DNA of 25,211 nt from Promethearchaeia archaeon (lineage in GTDB: Archaea; Asgardarchaeota; Lokiarchaeia; Sigyniarchaeales; SOKP01). The notes under the pieces are model-generated. The model was not told where the DNA came from. It did no database searches and saw only the letters and a program-made list of their open reading frames with translations. This document shows, piece after piece, positions 7,631 through 15,067 of this stretch; the first letter of the stretch is position 1; the number at the start of each line of letters is the position of its first letter. The position numbers and the translations under genes were made by a program. The DNA lies in assembly GCA_029856295.1 (NCBI GenBank), contig JAHQWS010000259.1:1-25211 (forward strand), written 5' to 3'.

Positions 7631-7966
7631 ATGAGTGAGTTAACCGAAAAGATTGCTGAATTTTTAAAGATACTTTCAGATCAAACACGTCTTGAAATTT
7701 TGGAATTATTGAAAAATGATGGAAAAACTTCTAAGGAAATTCAAGAAACGCTAAAAAAAAGCCAATCAACTATTTCTCAACATTTAAAGAAATTATATGA
7801 TGAGGACCTCATAAGTATTGAAGAGAGAGAAAATCTAAACTACTATACTATTAAGTATGCATATATATTTAAGATTCTTACATTTGTCCAATCATTTGTA
7901 ATAACGCTCCAAAGAGAGAAGATACGAAAATTATCGGAATATAATATCGAAGATACTTTATCTTGA
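7631..7966 (+). CDS. ArsR-family winged-helix regulator
   Basis: A 111-residue single-domain winged-helix protein. Residues 6-75 show the ArsR pattern: FLKILSDQTRLEILELLKND, then the recognition helix QSTISQHLKKLYDEDLI and the wing EERENLNYYTIK. A C-terminal helix (about 80-105) would provide dimer contacts. The only cysteine-based ArsR metal motif (CVC in the recognition helix) is absent, so it is not a classical arsenite/metal sensor. The gene is followed after 50 bases by the Rag-like GTPase on the same strand, suggesting a two-gene transcript. Its target and signal are unknown; the nearest candidate is its own divergent promoter region shared with the Lrp gene. Confidence 0.82.
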   Translation: MSELTEKIAEFLKILSDQTRLEILELLKNDGKTSKEIQETLKKSQSTISQHLKKLYDEDLISIEERENLNYYTIKYAYIFKILTFVQSFVITLQREKIRKLSEYNIEDTLS

Positions 7967-8016
7967 TTTTTTATTCTTGAGAATTGATTAAAATTAGATT
8001 ATATAATCTTAAAGAT

Positions 8017-8565
8017 ATGACAGAATCATTAAAACCGGTTAAGGTTCTATTAATAGCCGGGTTGGATAATAGCGGTAAGACTTCAATCGCATATAGTTTA
8101 AGAGGGACAAGAAATTTACCAACCTTTTGTAAAACAAAACCTACGGTTAGAAGAAATATATTATCAATCAGAGCTTATGATTCAGAATATATAATCTGGG
8201 ATCTTGGGGGTCAAGCAGCGTATAGAGATGAATATTTAGAAAACTTTAATAATTATTTTAAAGGTTTTGATAAATTCATCTATGTTTTTGATGTTCAAGA
8301 TATTGAACGATATGATTTAGCCTTAGAATATTATGAAAAAATCATCAATTTGCTTAAAAACAGAAATAATGTTAGTGATTTTGAATTATCAATTTTCTTA
8401 CATAAATATGATCCTGATTTAAATAACATTAGACCAAATATAACGGATGAGGTTATAGATGATTTAAAAGAAAAGATTAAAAAAATAATCGATAAAACAG
8501 AATTTTTTTATCAAATATTTAAAACAAGCATTTATTGTTTATTTGACAAAACTGTTACCGATTAG
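8017..8565 (+). CDS. small GTPase, Rag/Gtr- and Arf-like G domain
   Basis: A 182-residue Ras-superfamily G domain. G1 is GLDNSGKTS (residues 15-23), the switch I threonine is in KPTVRRN (T43), and G3 is WDLGGQ (61-66), the Arf/Rag form with GGQ. G4 is LHKYD (129-132 HKYD), where Rag/Gtr proteins have HKxD instead of NKxD. G5 is FKTSI (168-172), also the Rag form. It stops 10 residues after G5, so the C-terminal roadblock/longin-like domain of eukaryotic Rag proteins is absent. The frame is open back to a TTG at 7984, but ATG 8017 sits just before the first core strand and is preferred. No N-terminal myristoylation glycine is present. Such GTPases are a known expansion in Asgard archaea. It follows the ArsR-like gene. 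Its partner and GAP are unknown. Confidence 0.87.
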   Translation: MTESLKPVKVLLIAGLDNSGKTSIAYSLRGTRNLPTFCKTKPTVRRNILSIRAYDSEYIIWDLGGQAAYRDEYLENFNNYFKGFDKFIYVFDVQDIERYDLALEYYEKIINLLKNRNNVSDFELSIFLHKYDPDLNNIRPNITDEVIDDLKEKIKKIIDKTEFFYQIFKTSIYCLFDKTVTD

Positions 8566-8586
8566 AATAAGACTTATTTTTAATTA

Positions 8587-8853
8587 CTAATCGATAGTTA
8601 TTGCGCCTAATTTACAGGTAGTAGTACAAATATGGCACTTTACGCAGCGATCTTCACGATCCTCCACAACAACACATTTTGGTTTAGAATCTTTATTGAT
8701 AACTTCATAAATTCCTCTGAAACATGCTTCTTCGCATGCAAAATTTTCACATTCAAGGCATTTACTTGTATCAATATGGTGAAATTTATAACTTTCAATA
8801 GTTTTTTGATTGTTAGCTTCACTCATTCCATTTAAGAAAGTTAAATAGTCCAT
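8587..8853 (-). CDS. small 2x[4Fe-4S] ferredoxin-like protein
   Basis: An 88-residue protein with two cysteine clusters. The first, C-x2-C-x4-C-x3-C (residues 32, 35, 40, 44: CLECENFACEEAC), resembles the first cluster of HycB/DmsB-type electron-transfer subunits. The second, C-x2-C-x2-C-x3-C (70, 73, 76, 80: CVKCHICTTTCKLGAI), is a classical ferredoxin motif. The spacing of about 25 residues between clusters is wider than in small dicluster ferredoxins, and a 30-residue N-terminal arm is present. It likely carries two [4Fe-4S] clusters and acts as a soluble electron carrier. It is convergent with the GTPase gene (21-base gap) and divergent from sfsA. Its redox partner is not evident from the neighbours. 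Confidence 0.85.
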   Translation of the reverse strand: MDYLTFLNGMSEANNQKTIESYKFHHIDTSKCLECENFACEEACFRGIYEVINKDSKPKCVVVEDREDRCVKCHICTTTCKLGAITID

Positions 8854-8944
8854 TTATCTCTTCACTTTATAGATTATAAAACAATTTTTTAATATCCTTT
8901 AACAAAATACTCTAAATAGATAATTATTAATTGAATTAGAAACA

Positions 8945-9613
8945 ATGACCCCAGTTAAATATCCTATCTTTGAAATACCTAATTTAAAACAAGGAACCTT
9001 TTTGGAAAGACCTAATCGATTCGTAGCTGAGATTGAATACAAAGGAAAAATTGAAACGGCTCACGTTCATGATCCAGGAAGATTAAAAGAACTACTTATT
9101 AATGGGGCAGAAATTCTCTTCACTCATTCAAAAGGCAAATTAAAATATTATATAAAAGCAGTAAAATGTGAAGATGAGTGGGTCTTAATTGATTCAGCAC
9201 AACATTCAAAAATCGCATTGAAAGTGTTTTCATATTTACCAGAATTCTCAGATATTAATGAAATTAAAAAGGAAGTTAAGTTAGGGAAAAGCAGAATTGA
9301 CTTTATGCTTGATGGAATTCCTTTAGAAGTAAAAGGAGTCACACTTGTAAAAAATAGTCTAGCATTGTTTCCGGACGCTCCTACAGAACGGGGTACTAGG
9401 CATGTAAATGAAATTATTGAACATCAGGGAATTATTTTGTTTTTAATTTTTCGGAAGGCAGAAAAATTTGCTCCTAATAGGGAGACTGATATAAAATTTT
9501 CTGAAAAATTATCTGAAGCAAGAGAGAAAACCATTCCTATAATACCGGTTCAAATTAGTTTTGATGGAAAAATGTTATATTATCACGGGAAAATAAAATT
9601 AGCTGAATTTTAG
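8945..9613 (+). CDS. sfsA: SfsA family protein
   Basis: A 222-residue member of the SfsA family (sugar fermentation stimulation protein homologues, widespread in archaea). The N-terminal OB-like domain carries FLERPNRFVAEIEYKG, then AHVHDPGRLKELL, both family hallmarks. The C-terminal half has SRIDFMLDG, PLEVKGVTLV, and FPDAPTERGTRHVNEI, matching the nuclease-like alpha/beta fold of the family with candidate catalytic acidic and lysine residues (D in SRIDF, E and K in LEVKG). The E. coli protein binds DNA non-specifically; the true substrate is not established. Length is normal. The ATG at 8945 is clear. Its TAG stop abuts the stop of convergent cysS with no intervening base. Confidence 0.95.
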   Translation: MTPVKYPIFEIPNLKQGTFLERPNRFVAEIEYKGKIETAHVHDPGRLKELLINGAEILFTHSKGKLKYYIKAVKCEDEWVLIDSAQHSKIALKVFSYLPEFSDINEIKKEVKLGKSRIDFMLDGIPLEVKGVTLVKNSLALFPDAPTERGTRHVNEIIEHQGIILFLIFRKAEKFAPNRETDIKFSEKLSEAREKTIPIIPVQISFDGKMLYYHGKIKLAEF

Positions 9614-11029
9614 CTAATTATCTTCAATATTTATTCCTAGAGCTTGTAATCTTTCTCGTATTTTATCACTTATATCGTAAAGTTTTCTTTCTCTTAATCT
9701 ATTTCGTGTATCTTTAATGAGTTCTAATAAGTTTTTTATTAATTCATCCTTTTTATCGAATTTTTCTGTGAGCTCCTTTTTCAAATCTGGAAATAATCCA
9801 AATATTCCGTCAATATCCTGGATGTAGCTAAAAAATTTATCTTTAAATTGCTCATTTAATGCTATTTTTCTTTCTAAAATTGCCTGGTTTAAATTCCTAA
9901 ATAAAGTCATTATTTCAGCTATTGCAACTGGCGTATTGAAATCATCGTCCATCGCAGTTATAATATTTTGTCTTGAGAGTTCTATTTTTGAAATTAAATC
10001 ATTTATTTGGTCAGAATCAAACTCTTGTGTAGGAGCATCATTAATTTTTTTAATCGTATTTAAAATTTTGTTGTAATTTTTTTCTGCCTGAGACATCGTA
10101 TCGAGGCTATAATCAATTGACTTGCGGTAATGACTTGATATTAAAAAAAAGCGTACAACCATTGGATTATATTTTTTTATTACATCAGAAACCAGAAAGA
10201 AGTTTCCAAGGCTTTTAGACATTTTTTCATTATTCACATTTACAAAACCGTTATGCATAAAATAATTAGCAAAAGGCTTGCCGGTATATGCTTCAGATTG
10301 AGAGATTTCATTACGGTGATGGGGAAATTTTAAATCCTGGCCGCCTCCATGAATATCAATAGTCTCACTAAGGTAATTAATTGCCATTGCCGAACATTCG
10401 ATATGCCATCCGGGTCTCCCATTTCCCCAAGGGCTTTCCCAAAATGGTTCACCTTCCTTTGATTTTTTCCATAGTGCGAAATCTTTAGGATTTTTCTTCT
10501 CTTCTAGATGATTGCGTTCTAATTCCTCCTCCTCTTCAGTCTCTAAATCCTCTTCGGAACTATTTTGTAAGATGGTCTTATATTTTGAAAATGACTTTAC
10601 ATCAAAATATACTGAACCATTACTTTCATAAGCATAACCTTTTGAAATTAAACCTTGAACTATTTCTATCATAAAATCAATAACTTCAGTAGCTCTGGGA
10701 TTTTTATAATCCTTTTGGATGTTTAAAATATCCATAATTTCTACATATTCTTTGATATATTGCTCGCTTAGTGTTTTGTAATCAATGCCACGCTCATTTG
10801 CCCTCTTAATAATTTTATCATCAATATCCGTATAGTTTTTTACTAATTTTACTTTAAATCCCTTAAATTTAAGATATCTTCGTATTAAATCAAAGGCTAC
10901 TGCTGATTTCGCATGACCCAAATGCGGACTATCATAAACAGTTGGCCCGCAAACATACATGAGAACTTCTTTTGGATTCAATGGTTTAAACTCTTCTTTT
11001 TTAAATGACAAACTATTATATAGTTTCAT
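9614..11029 (-). CDS. cysS: cysteinyl-tRNA synthetase
   Basis: A 471-residue class I aminoacyl-tRNA synthetase that charges tRNA-Cys with cysteine using ATP. The N-terminus has the zinc-ligand cysteine in MYVCGPTVYD and the HIGH-type motif PHLGHAKSA. Further zinc ligands lie in GWHIECSAM and GGGQDLKFPHHRNE. The KMSKS loop is present as KMSKSLGN, and the anticodon-stem-binding helical domain makes up the last 150 residues. An acidic insertion (EEDLETEEEEELERN, about residues 163-177) precedes the DFALWK segment. I chose ATG 11029 because MKLYNSLSFKKEEF is the standard N-terminus; an in-frame start at 11077 would add 16 atypical residues. It sits 55 bases downstream of tRNA-Cys on the same strand, so enzyme and substrate RNA may be co-transcribed. 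CysE/CysK nearby make the amino acid. Confidence 0.96.
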   Translation of the reverse strand: MKLYNSLSFKKEEFKPLNPKEVLMYVCGPTVYDSPHLGHAKSAVAFDLIRRYLKFKGFKVKLVKNYTDIDDKIIKRANERGIDYKTLSEQYIKEYVEIMDILNIQKDYKNPRATEVIDFMIEIVQGLISKGYAYESNGSVYFDVKSFSKYKTILQNSSEEDLETEEEEELERNHLEEKKNPKDFALWKKSKEGEPFWESPWGNGRPGWHIECSAMAINYLSETIDIHGGGQDLKFPHHRNEISQSEAYTGKPFANYFMHNGFVNVNNEKMSKSLGNFFLVSDVIKKYNPMVVRFFLISSHYRKSIDYSLDTMSQAEKNYNKILNTIKKINDAPTQEFDSDQINDLISKIELSRQNIITAMDDDFNTPVAIAEIMTLFRNLNQAILERKIALNEQFKDKFFSYIQDIDGIFGLFPDLKKELTEKFDKKDELIKNLLELIKDTRNRLRERKLYDISDKIRERLQALGINIEDN

Positions 11030-11084
11030 ATTTAAAATCACCATGAAGTACGCATAACAAATACTATTAAGAATCAATGATAAG

Positions 11085-11190
11085 AGCCAGCGGTGGGAAT
11101 TGCACCCACGAATAACGGCTCTGCAGGCCGCCTCCTTAACTACTCGGATTTGCGCTATGAGCGTATATGCTATTACATAGATACGCTGGC
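11085..11190 (-). tRNA. tRNA-Cys (GCA) with a probable non-canonical intron
   Basis: Read on the minus strand: acceptor GCCAGCG (11190-11184) pairs with CGCTGGC (11092-11086), and the discriminator is U73, as expected for tRNA-Cys; no CCA is encoded. The anticodon arm is GCGGC-CTGCAGA-GCCGT with anticodon GCA, and the T arm is GTGGG-TGCAATT-CCCAC. The D arm is TCC-N10-GGA and the variable region TATTC gives the G15-C48 pair. Only two bases should separate acceptor and D stem, but 35 are present. A 33-base intron at about 11181-11149 resolves this, leaving T8-A9. Helices CTATG/CATAG and GCG/CGC flank a TAT bulge, resembling a relaxed bulge-helix-bulge cut as TA|T; the 3' cut is uncertain by one base. 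Position 55 is G and position 18 is A. Confidence 0.88.
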
Positions 11191-11202
11191 AAAGGCGCTG
11201 GC
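11184..11202 (-). repeat. tandem copy of the tRNA-Cys 5' acceptor strand
   Basis: GCCAGCG occurs at 11190-11184 (used as the tRNA 5' end) and again at 11202-11196, 5 bases upstream. Either copy could pair with the 3' acceptor strand. The upstream copy would need a 45-base insertion and would give CC at positions 8-9, so the downstream copy is preferred. Confidence 0.7.
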
Positions 11203-11396
11203 ATACAATAATTTTTTATTTATATAAAATGTTCTTATTCTCATTTAAATATTTAATTCTCATAAATTTTATCTTTTTTCTTTATAATTTATTGAAAAAG
11301 ACCTTTTTTTCTTACTAAAAAAGGGTTAATAATTATATTTATATTACAACTTCCATTAATTTCAATCTAAATATAATTTTCTTAAACTGTTTTATA

Positions 11397-12917
11397 ATGA
11401 CAATCAATAAAATCGGATTCGATAATGATGCGTATCTAAAAGAGCAATCCAAGAGTATCTTAGATCGAGCGGCTCAATTCGGAAACAAATTATATCTTGA
11501 ATTCGGAGGGAAGATAATATATGATTATCATGCCGCCCGTGTTCTACCGGGATTTGACCCTAATGTTAAAATGAAACTCTTAAAGCGTCTTAGAGATAAG
11601 ATTGAAGTCATTATTTGCATATACTCAGGAGATATAGAAAGAAGAAAAATCCGTGCTGATTTTGGAATTACTTATGACACAGATACGATGAGATTGATGG
11701 ATGAACTCCGTGATGGGGGAATTGAGGTAAGAGCTGTGGTAGTTACACGTTATAACGGACATCAGATTGTAAAACAATTTATGAATAAACTCGAACGTCG
11801 AAACATTAAAGTATATACGCATCAGGCGATTAAAGGCTATCCAACCAATATTGATCTAATCGTAAGTAAAGAAGGATACGGTGCAAATCAATATATTGAA
11901 ACATTGAAACCGATCGTAATTGTTACCGCACCTGGACCGGGCAGCGGGAAATTGGCAACTTGTCTGAATCAAATTTATCATGAGCATGAAAGTGGGCTTG
12001 AAGCAGGATATGCTAAATTTGAAACTTTTCCAATTTGGAACTTACCATTAAAGCATCCCGTAAATATGGCATATGAATCCGCAACTGCTGATCTTGGTGA
12101 TTATAATCAAGTAGACCCTTTTCATCTTGAAACCTATAATAAAATCGCAATAAATTATAATAGAGATGTGGAGATTTTTCCCGTCGTAAGGAAGATTATG
12201 CAAAGGATCATGGACGATGATGTAATATATAACTCTCCTACAGATATGGGTGTAAATAAGGCAGGCTTTGCCATTCTGGATGATGATTTAGTGCAATATG
12301 CTTCTAAACAAGAAATGATTCGGAGATACTTTCGATATAGCTGTGAATATGCTATGGGAGTGGCAGAAAAGAAAACTGTGCAAAGAGCAGAGCTTCTAAT
12401 GAAAGAATTAAATCTTACCCCAAGTGATCGAAAAGTAGTGGAATATGCACATAAGGCTTCAATTGCAGCCCAAGAAAAAGGCAAAGGAAACGAGGGTGTA
12501 TTTGCTGGAGCCGCTTTAGAATTGAAGACCGGAACTATTATAACTGGTAATAACTCTTCATTAATGCATGCCGCTTCTGCTTTAGTGCTAAATGCTATCA
12601 AGATATTAGCGGGCATCCCAAAAAATATCCATCTTTTATCCCCGAATATCTTAAAATCCATCAGTAATTTGAAATCAGAATTCTATAATAAAAGAATATT
12701 AAGTCTCAATCTTGAAGAGACACTCATAGCTTTAAGTATTAGTGCAGATTTTAATCACTCTGCGAAAGTTGCAATGGAAAAACTTAAGGAGTTATATGGT
12801 TGCGAAACACATTTGACTCATATCCCCACTCCAGGAGATGAAGCCGGTTTAAGAAGATTGGGTCTTAATATCACATCGGATGCTAACTTTTCCTCAAAAA
12901 GTCTTTTTATAACCTAA
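11397..12917 (+). CDS. UPF0371 / DUF1846 family protein
   Basis: A 506-residue member of UPF0371 (DUF1846), a conserved family of about 500 residues mostly known from Firmicutes and Actinobacteria. I recognise the opening IGFDNDAYLKEQSKSILDRA and LYLEFGGKIIYDYHAARVLPGFDP, the central APGPGSGKLATCLNQIYHE, which resembles a nucleotide-binding glycine-rich loop, and AGYAKFETFPIWNLPLKHPVN. The biochemical role of the family is not established; the GPGSGK loop and the alpha/beta sequence suggest a nucleotide-dependent enzyme. Length is complete and ATG 11397 fits the family N-terminus. It stands alone between tRNA-Cys/cysS and cysEK, convergent with cysK. Codon use does not stand out, so any transfer from bacteria would be old. 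Confidence 0.92.
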   Translation: MTINKIGFDNDAYLKEQSKSILDRAAQFGNKLYLEFGGKIIYDYHAARVLPGFDPNVKMKLLKRLRDKIEVIICIYSGDIERRKIRADFGITYDTDTMRLMDELRDGGIEVRAVVVTRYNGHQIVKQFMNKLERRNIKVYTHQAIKGYPTNIDLIVSKEGYGANQYIETLKPIVIVTAPGPGSGKLATCLNQIYHEHESGLEAGYAKFETFPIWNLPLKHPVNMAYESATADLGDYNQVDPFHLETYNKIAINYNRDVEIFPVVRKIMQRIMDDDVIYNSPTDMGVNKAGFAILDDDLVQYASKQEMIRRYFRYSCEYAMGVAEKKTVQRAELLMKELNLTPSDRKVVEYAHKASIAAQEKGKGNEGVFAGAALELKTGTIITGNNSSLMHAASALVLNAIKILAGIPKNIHLLSPNILKSISNLKSEFYNKRILSLNLEETLIALSISADFNHSAKVAMEKLKELYGCETHLTHIPTPGDEAGLRRLGLNITSDANFSSKSLFIT

Positions 12918-12934
12918 CTAAATGAAATTTAGTT
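12916..12934. terminator. hairpin between convergent UPF0371 gene and cysK
   Basis: A perfect 8-base inverted repeat with a three-base loop (AACTAAAT-GAA-ATTTAGTT) overlaps the TAA stop (12915-12917) of the UPF0371 gene. It lies 45 bases beyond the cysK stop and could act on either transcript. It is not followed by a long T-run, so a role as mRNA 3'-end hairpin is also possible. Confidence 0.5.
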
Positions 12935-12978
12935 CTGTCTGCTGTCTGTATAATTAAAATTATTATGATTATAATAAA

Positions 12979-13911
12979 CTATTCTATATCACTCCAAAGC
13001 GGATTACTTAAATATCTTTCACCCCAATCGCAAACAATAAAAACTATGTTTTCTCCTTCTTCAAATTCTTTAGAAACTTCATATATTGCCGCCCAAGCGA
13101 TTGCACCGGAACTAATACCGGCAAAGATTCCTTCTAATTTAGCTAGCTTTCGGGCAGTAGCGATAGCGTCTTCATATTCGACTTGAATAACTTTATCATA
13201 AATTTCAGTATTTAGCACATCAGGAACGAAACCAGCTCCTATACCTTGGATTTTGTGGGGTCCGGGGTTACCCCCTGATAAAACTGGAGAATTTTTAGGC
13301 TCAACTGCATAGACTTTAAGTCTAGCACCGGCTCTATCTTTGAGTATTTCACCTACACCTGTAATAGTTCCTCCGGTACCTACACCTGCAACAAATGCAT
13401 CTACTTGTCCATCTAAATCATTAAAAATTTCTTTCGCGGTAGTTCTACGATGAATATCTGGATTGGCCAAATTCTTGAATTGTTGAGGAATAAACACATT
13501 TCCCTTTTCTTTGGCCATTTCCTCAGCCTTGGCTATAGCCGCTTTCATACCTCCTTCCTTAGGAGTCAGAACTACTTTTGCACCAAACGCTTTTAAAACT
13601 TGCATTCTTTCAATTGTTACGCTTTCAGGCATAGTAAGGATTAATTTATATCCTTTTGAAGCACACACTAGAGCTAATCCAATGCCTGTATTTCCTGAAG
13701 TCGGTTCAATTATAGTAATATCCTTAGATATGAGGCCCTCCTCTTCAGCTTTTTGGATCATTGCCATTCCGATTCTGTCCTTGACTGACCCTCCAGGATT
13801 AAAATATTCACACTTAGCATAGAGGTTAGGTTTTATACCTTCGGCCATTCTATTTAATTTTACTAATGGCGTATTCCCTATAGTTTCAATTATATTATTA
13901 TATGCTCCCAT
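12979..13911 (-). CDS. cysK: cysteine synthase (O-acetylserine sulfhydrylase)
   Basis: A 310-residue PLP-dependent fold-type II enzyme that makes cysteine from O-acetylserine and sulfide. Hallmarks: the PLP lysine in NPGGSVKDRIG (residues 38-48), the substrate-binding loop EPTSGNTGIGLA, the phosphate-binding glycine loop GVGTGGTITGVGE, and GIFAGISSGA near the C-terminus carrying the serine that contacts the PLP ring. Length is standard. ATG 13911 is preceded by AGGAAATG. The gene lies 59 bases downstream of cysE on the same strand, a typical cysteine biosynthesis operon. A cystathionine beta-synthase-like activity cannot be excluded from motifs alone, but the pairing with serine acetyltransferase points to CysK. 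No regulatory C-terminal domain is present. Confidence 0.95.
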   Translation of the reverse strand: MGAYNNIIETIGNTPLVKLNRMAEGIKPNLYAKCEYFNPGGSVKDRIGMAMIQKAEEEGLISKDITIIEPTSGNTGIGLALVCASKGYKLILTMPESVTIERMQVLKAFGAKVVLTPKEGGMKAAIAKAEEMAKEKGNVFIPQQFKNLANPDIHRRTTAKEIFNDLDGQVDAFVAGVGTGGTITGVGEILKDRAGARLKVYAVEPKNSPVLSGGNPGPHKIQGIGAGFVPDVLNTEIYDKVIQVEYEDAIATARKLAKLEGIFAGISSGAIAWAAIYEVSKEFEEGENIVFIVCDWGERYLSNPLWSDIE

Positions 13912-13970
13912 TTATTTTCATTTCCTATTACTTAATTTTTTTAAACATAGCAGCAAATTTCCTAAAATCA

Positions 13971-14810
13971 TTATATTCCCTCTCCATAATCTCCATAAGA
14001 TATCTCTATATCATCTTTTTTAGGTTCTTTATTAGTAGAAAATCGTTTTTCCAATTCCCTTATTCTTTTTTCCAAAGCAGAAATCGTTATGGATAATGGA
14101 TCTGGTAAATCTCCGTGCCTAAGATCAATTTTCTCAATCTTCTCACCTTTTCTTGAAATAATTTTTCCAGGAACTCCAACCACAACAGAATTTGGAGGGA
14201 TGTCATTTACTACAACGGAATTTGCTCCAACTCTGACATTATCTCCTATAGTTACTGGTCCTAAAATTTTCGCTCCCGTACCTACAACAACATTTTCTCC
14301 TAAAGTTGGATGGCGTTTCTTTTTCTCTAAAGAAGTTCCTCCTAAAACCACTCCAGCATAAATTGTAACATTATTTCCAATTACAGTGGTTTCTCCAATA
14401 ACAACTCCCGCACCATGATCAATAAAAAAATCACTTCCAATTTCAGCGCCTGGATGAATTTCAATTGACGTCATTTGACGAGCGATATCTGAGAGATATT
14501 TTGGGATAAATGGCATTCCTAATTTCCAAAAAAAATGTGATATACGATATAGAAGTACTGCTTTTATACCAGGATAAATTGTAAGAACCTCTAAAAGAGT
14601 ACTCGCAGCAGGGTCTTTATTAAAGGCGGCACTGACATCCGAGACAAAAAAATTCAAAATTTTTTGTAATTCTTTATCAATTTCATTGCGATCTATATCT
14701 GAAGTTCTATAATTCAAATCTAAAATGCATTCGGCACAATATGGAGGCCCTTCTTGCTCCTTTGAAGCTAAATTTTTACCGCAATTTAAGCAATGTATGA
14801 AATTTTTCAA
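13971..14810 (-). CDS. cysE: serine O-acetyltransferase with N-terminal zinc-ribbon-like motif
   Basis: A 279-residue serine acetyltransferase (EpsC/CysE type) that makes O-acetylserine from serine and acetyl-CoA, feeding CysK. The family core includes LLYRISHFFWKLG, EIHPGAEIGSDFFIDHGAGVV with the catalytic His/Asp, and the left-handed beta-helix hexapeptide repeats to VVVGVPGKII. Two features stand out. The N-terminus has CLNC (Cys 7, 10) and CAEC (Cys 25, 28), a zinc-ribbon-like pair not usual in CysE. The C-terminus ends in YGDYGEGI, with the terminal Ile that in known cysteine synthase complexes docks into the CysK active site. The last 50 residues before it include a charged coiled-coil-like helix. 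The start appears to be TTG 14810; an in-frame stop lies just upstream and no earlier ATG exists. Confidence 0.93.
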   Translation of the reverse strand: MKNFIHCLNCGKNLASKEQEGPPYCAECILDLNYRTSDIDRNEIDKELQKILNFFVSDVSAAFNKDPAASTLLEVLTIYPGIKAVLLYRISHFFWKLGMPFIPKYLSDIARQMTSIEIHPGAEIGSDFFIDHGAGVVIGETTVIGNNVTIYAGVVLGGTSLEKKKRHPTLGENVVVGTGAKILGPVTIGDNVRVGANSVVVNDIPPNSVVVGVPGKIISRKGEKIEKIDLRHGDLPDPLSITISALEKRIRELEKRFSTNKEPKKDDIEISYGDYGEGI

Positions 14811-15067
14811 TGATATTTAATCACATCTTTATCTATAGTTTTAGGAAATTTTACAATTCTATATATTAAAACTTTAGTGTAATAATTTTAATTAAATTTG
14901 GTTTATATTTTAAAAAGAAAATGGACTATAAAACTAACCAATTCTCACTAAATCCTATGATTACTAAATAAAATATAATTTTGTTTAATGTTTAGAACTT
15001 CTCAATTTTATTAGATAATAATAAAAAAATGAAATTATAAGAAAAAAGGGAAAATTGTGGAGACTTA

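Noticed and set aside
11196..11202. Upstream GCCAGCG as the true 5' end of tRNA-Cys
   Set aside because: It would leave non-consensus CC at positions 8-9 and need a longer insertion; the nearer copy gives T8-A9.
12155..12661. 168-codon minus-strand frame inside the UPF0371 gene
   Set aside because: The plus-strand product is a full-length family member; the antisense product has no recognisable motif.
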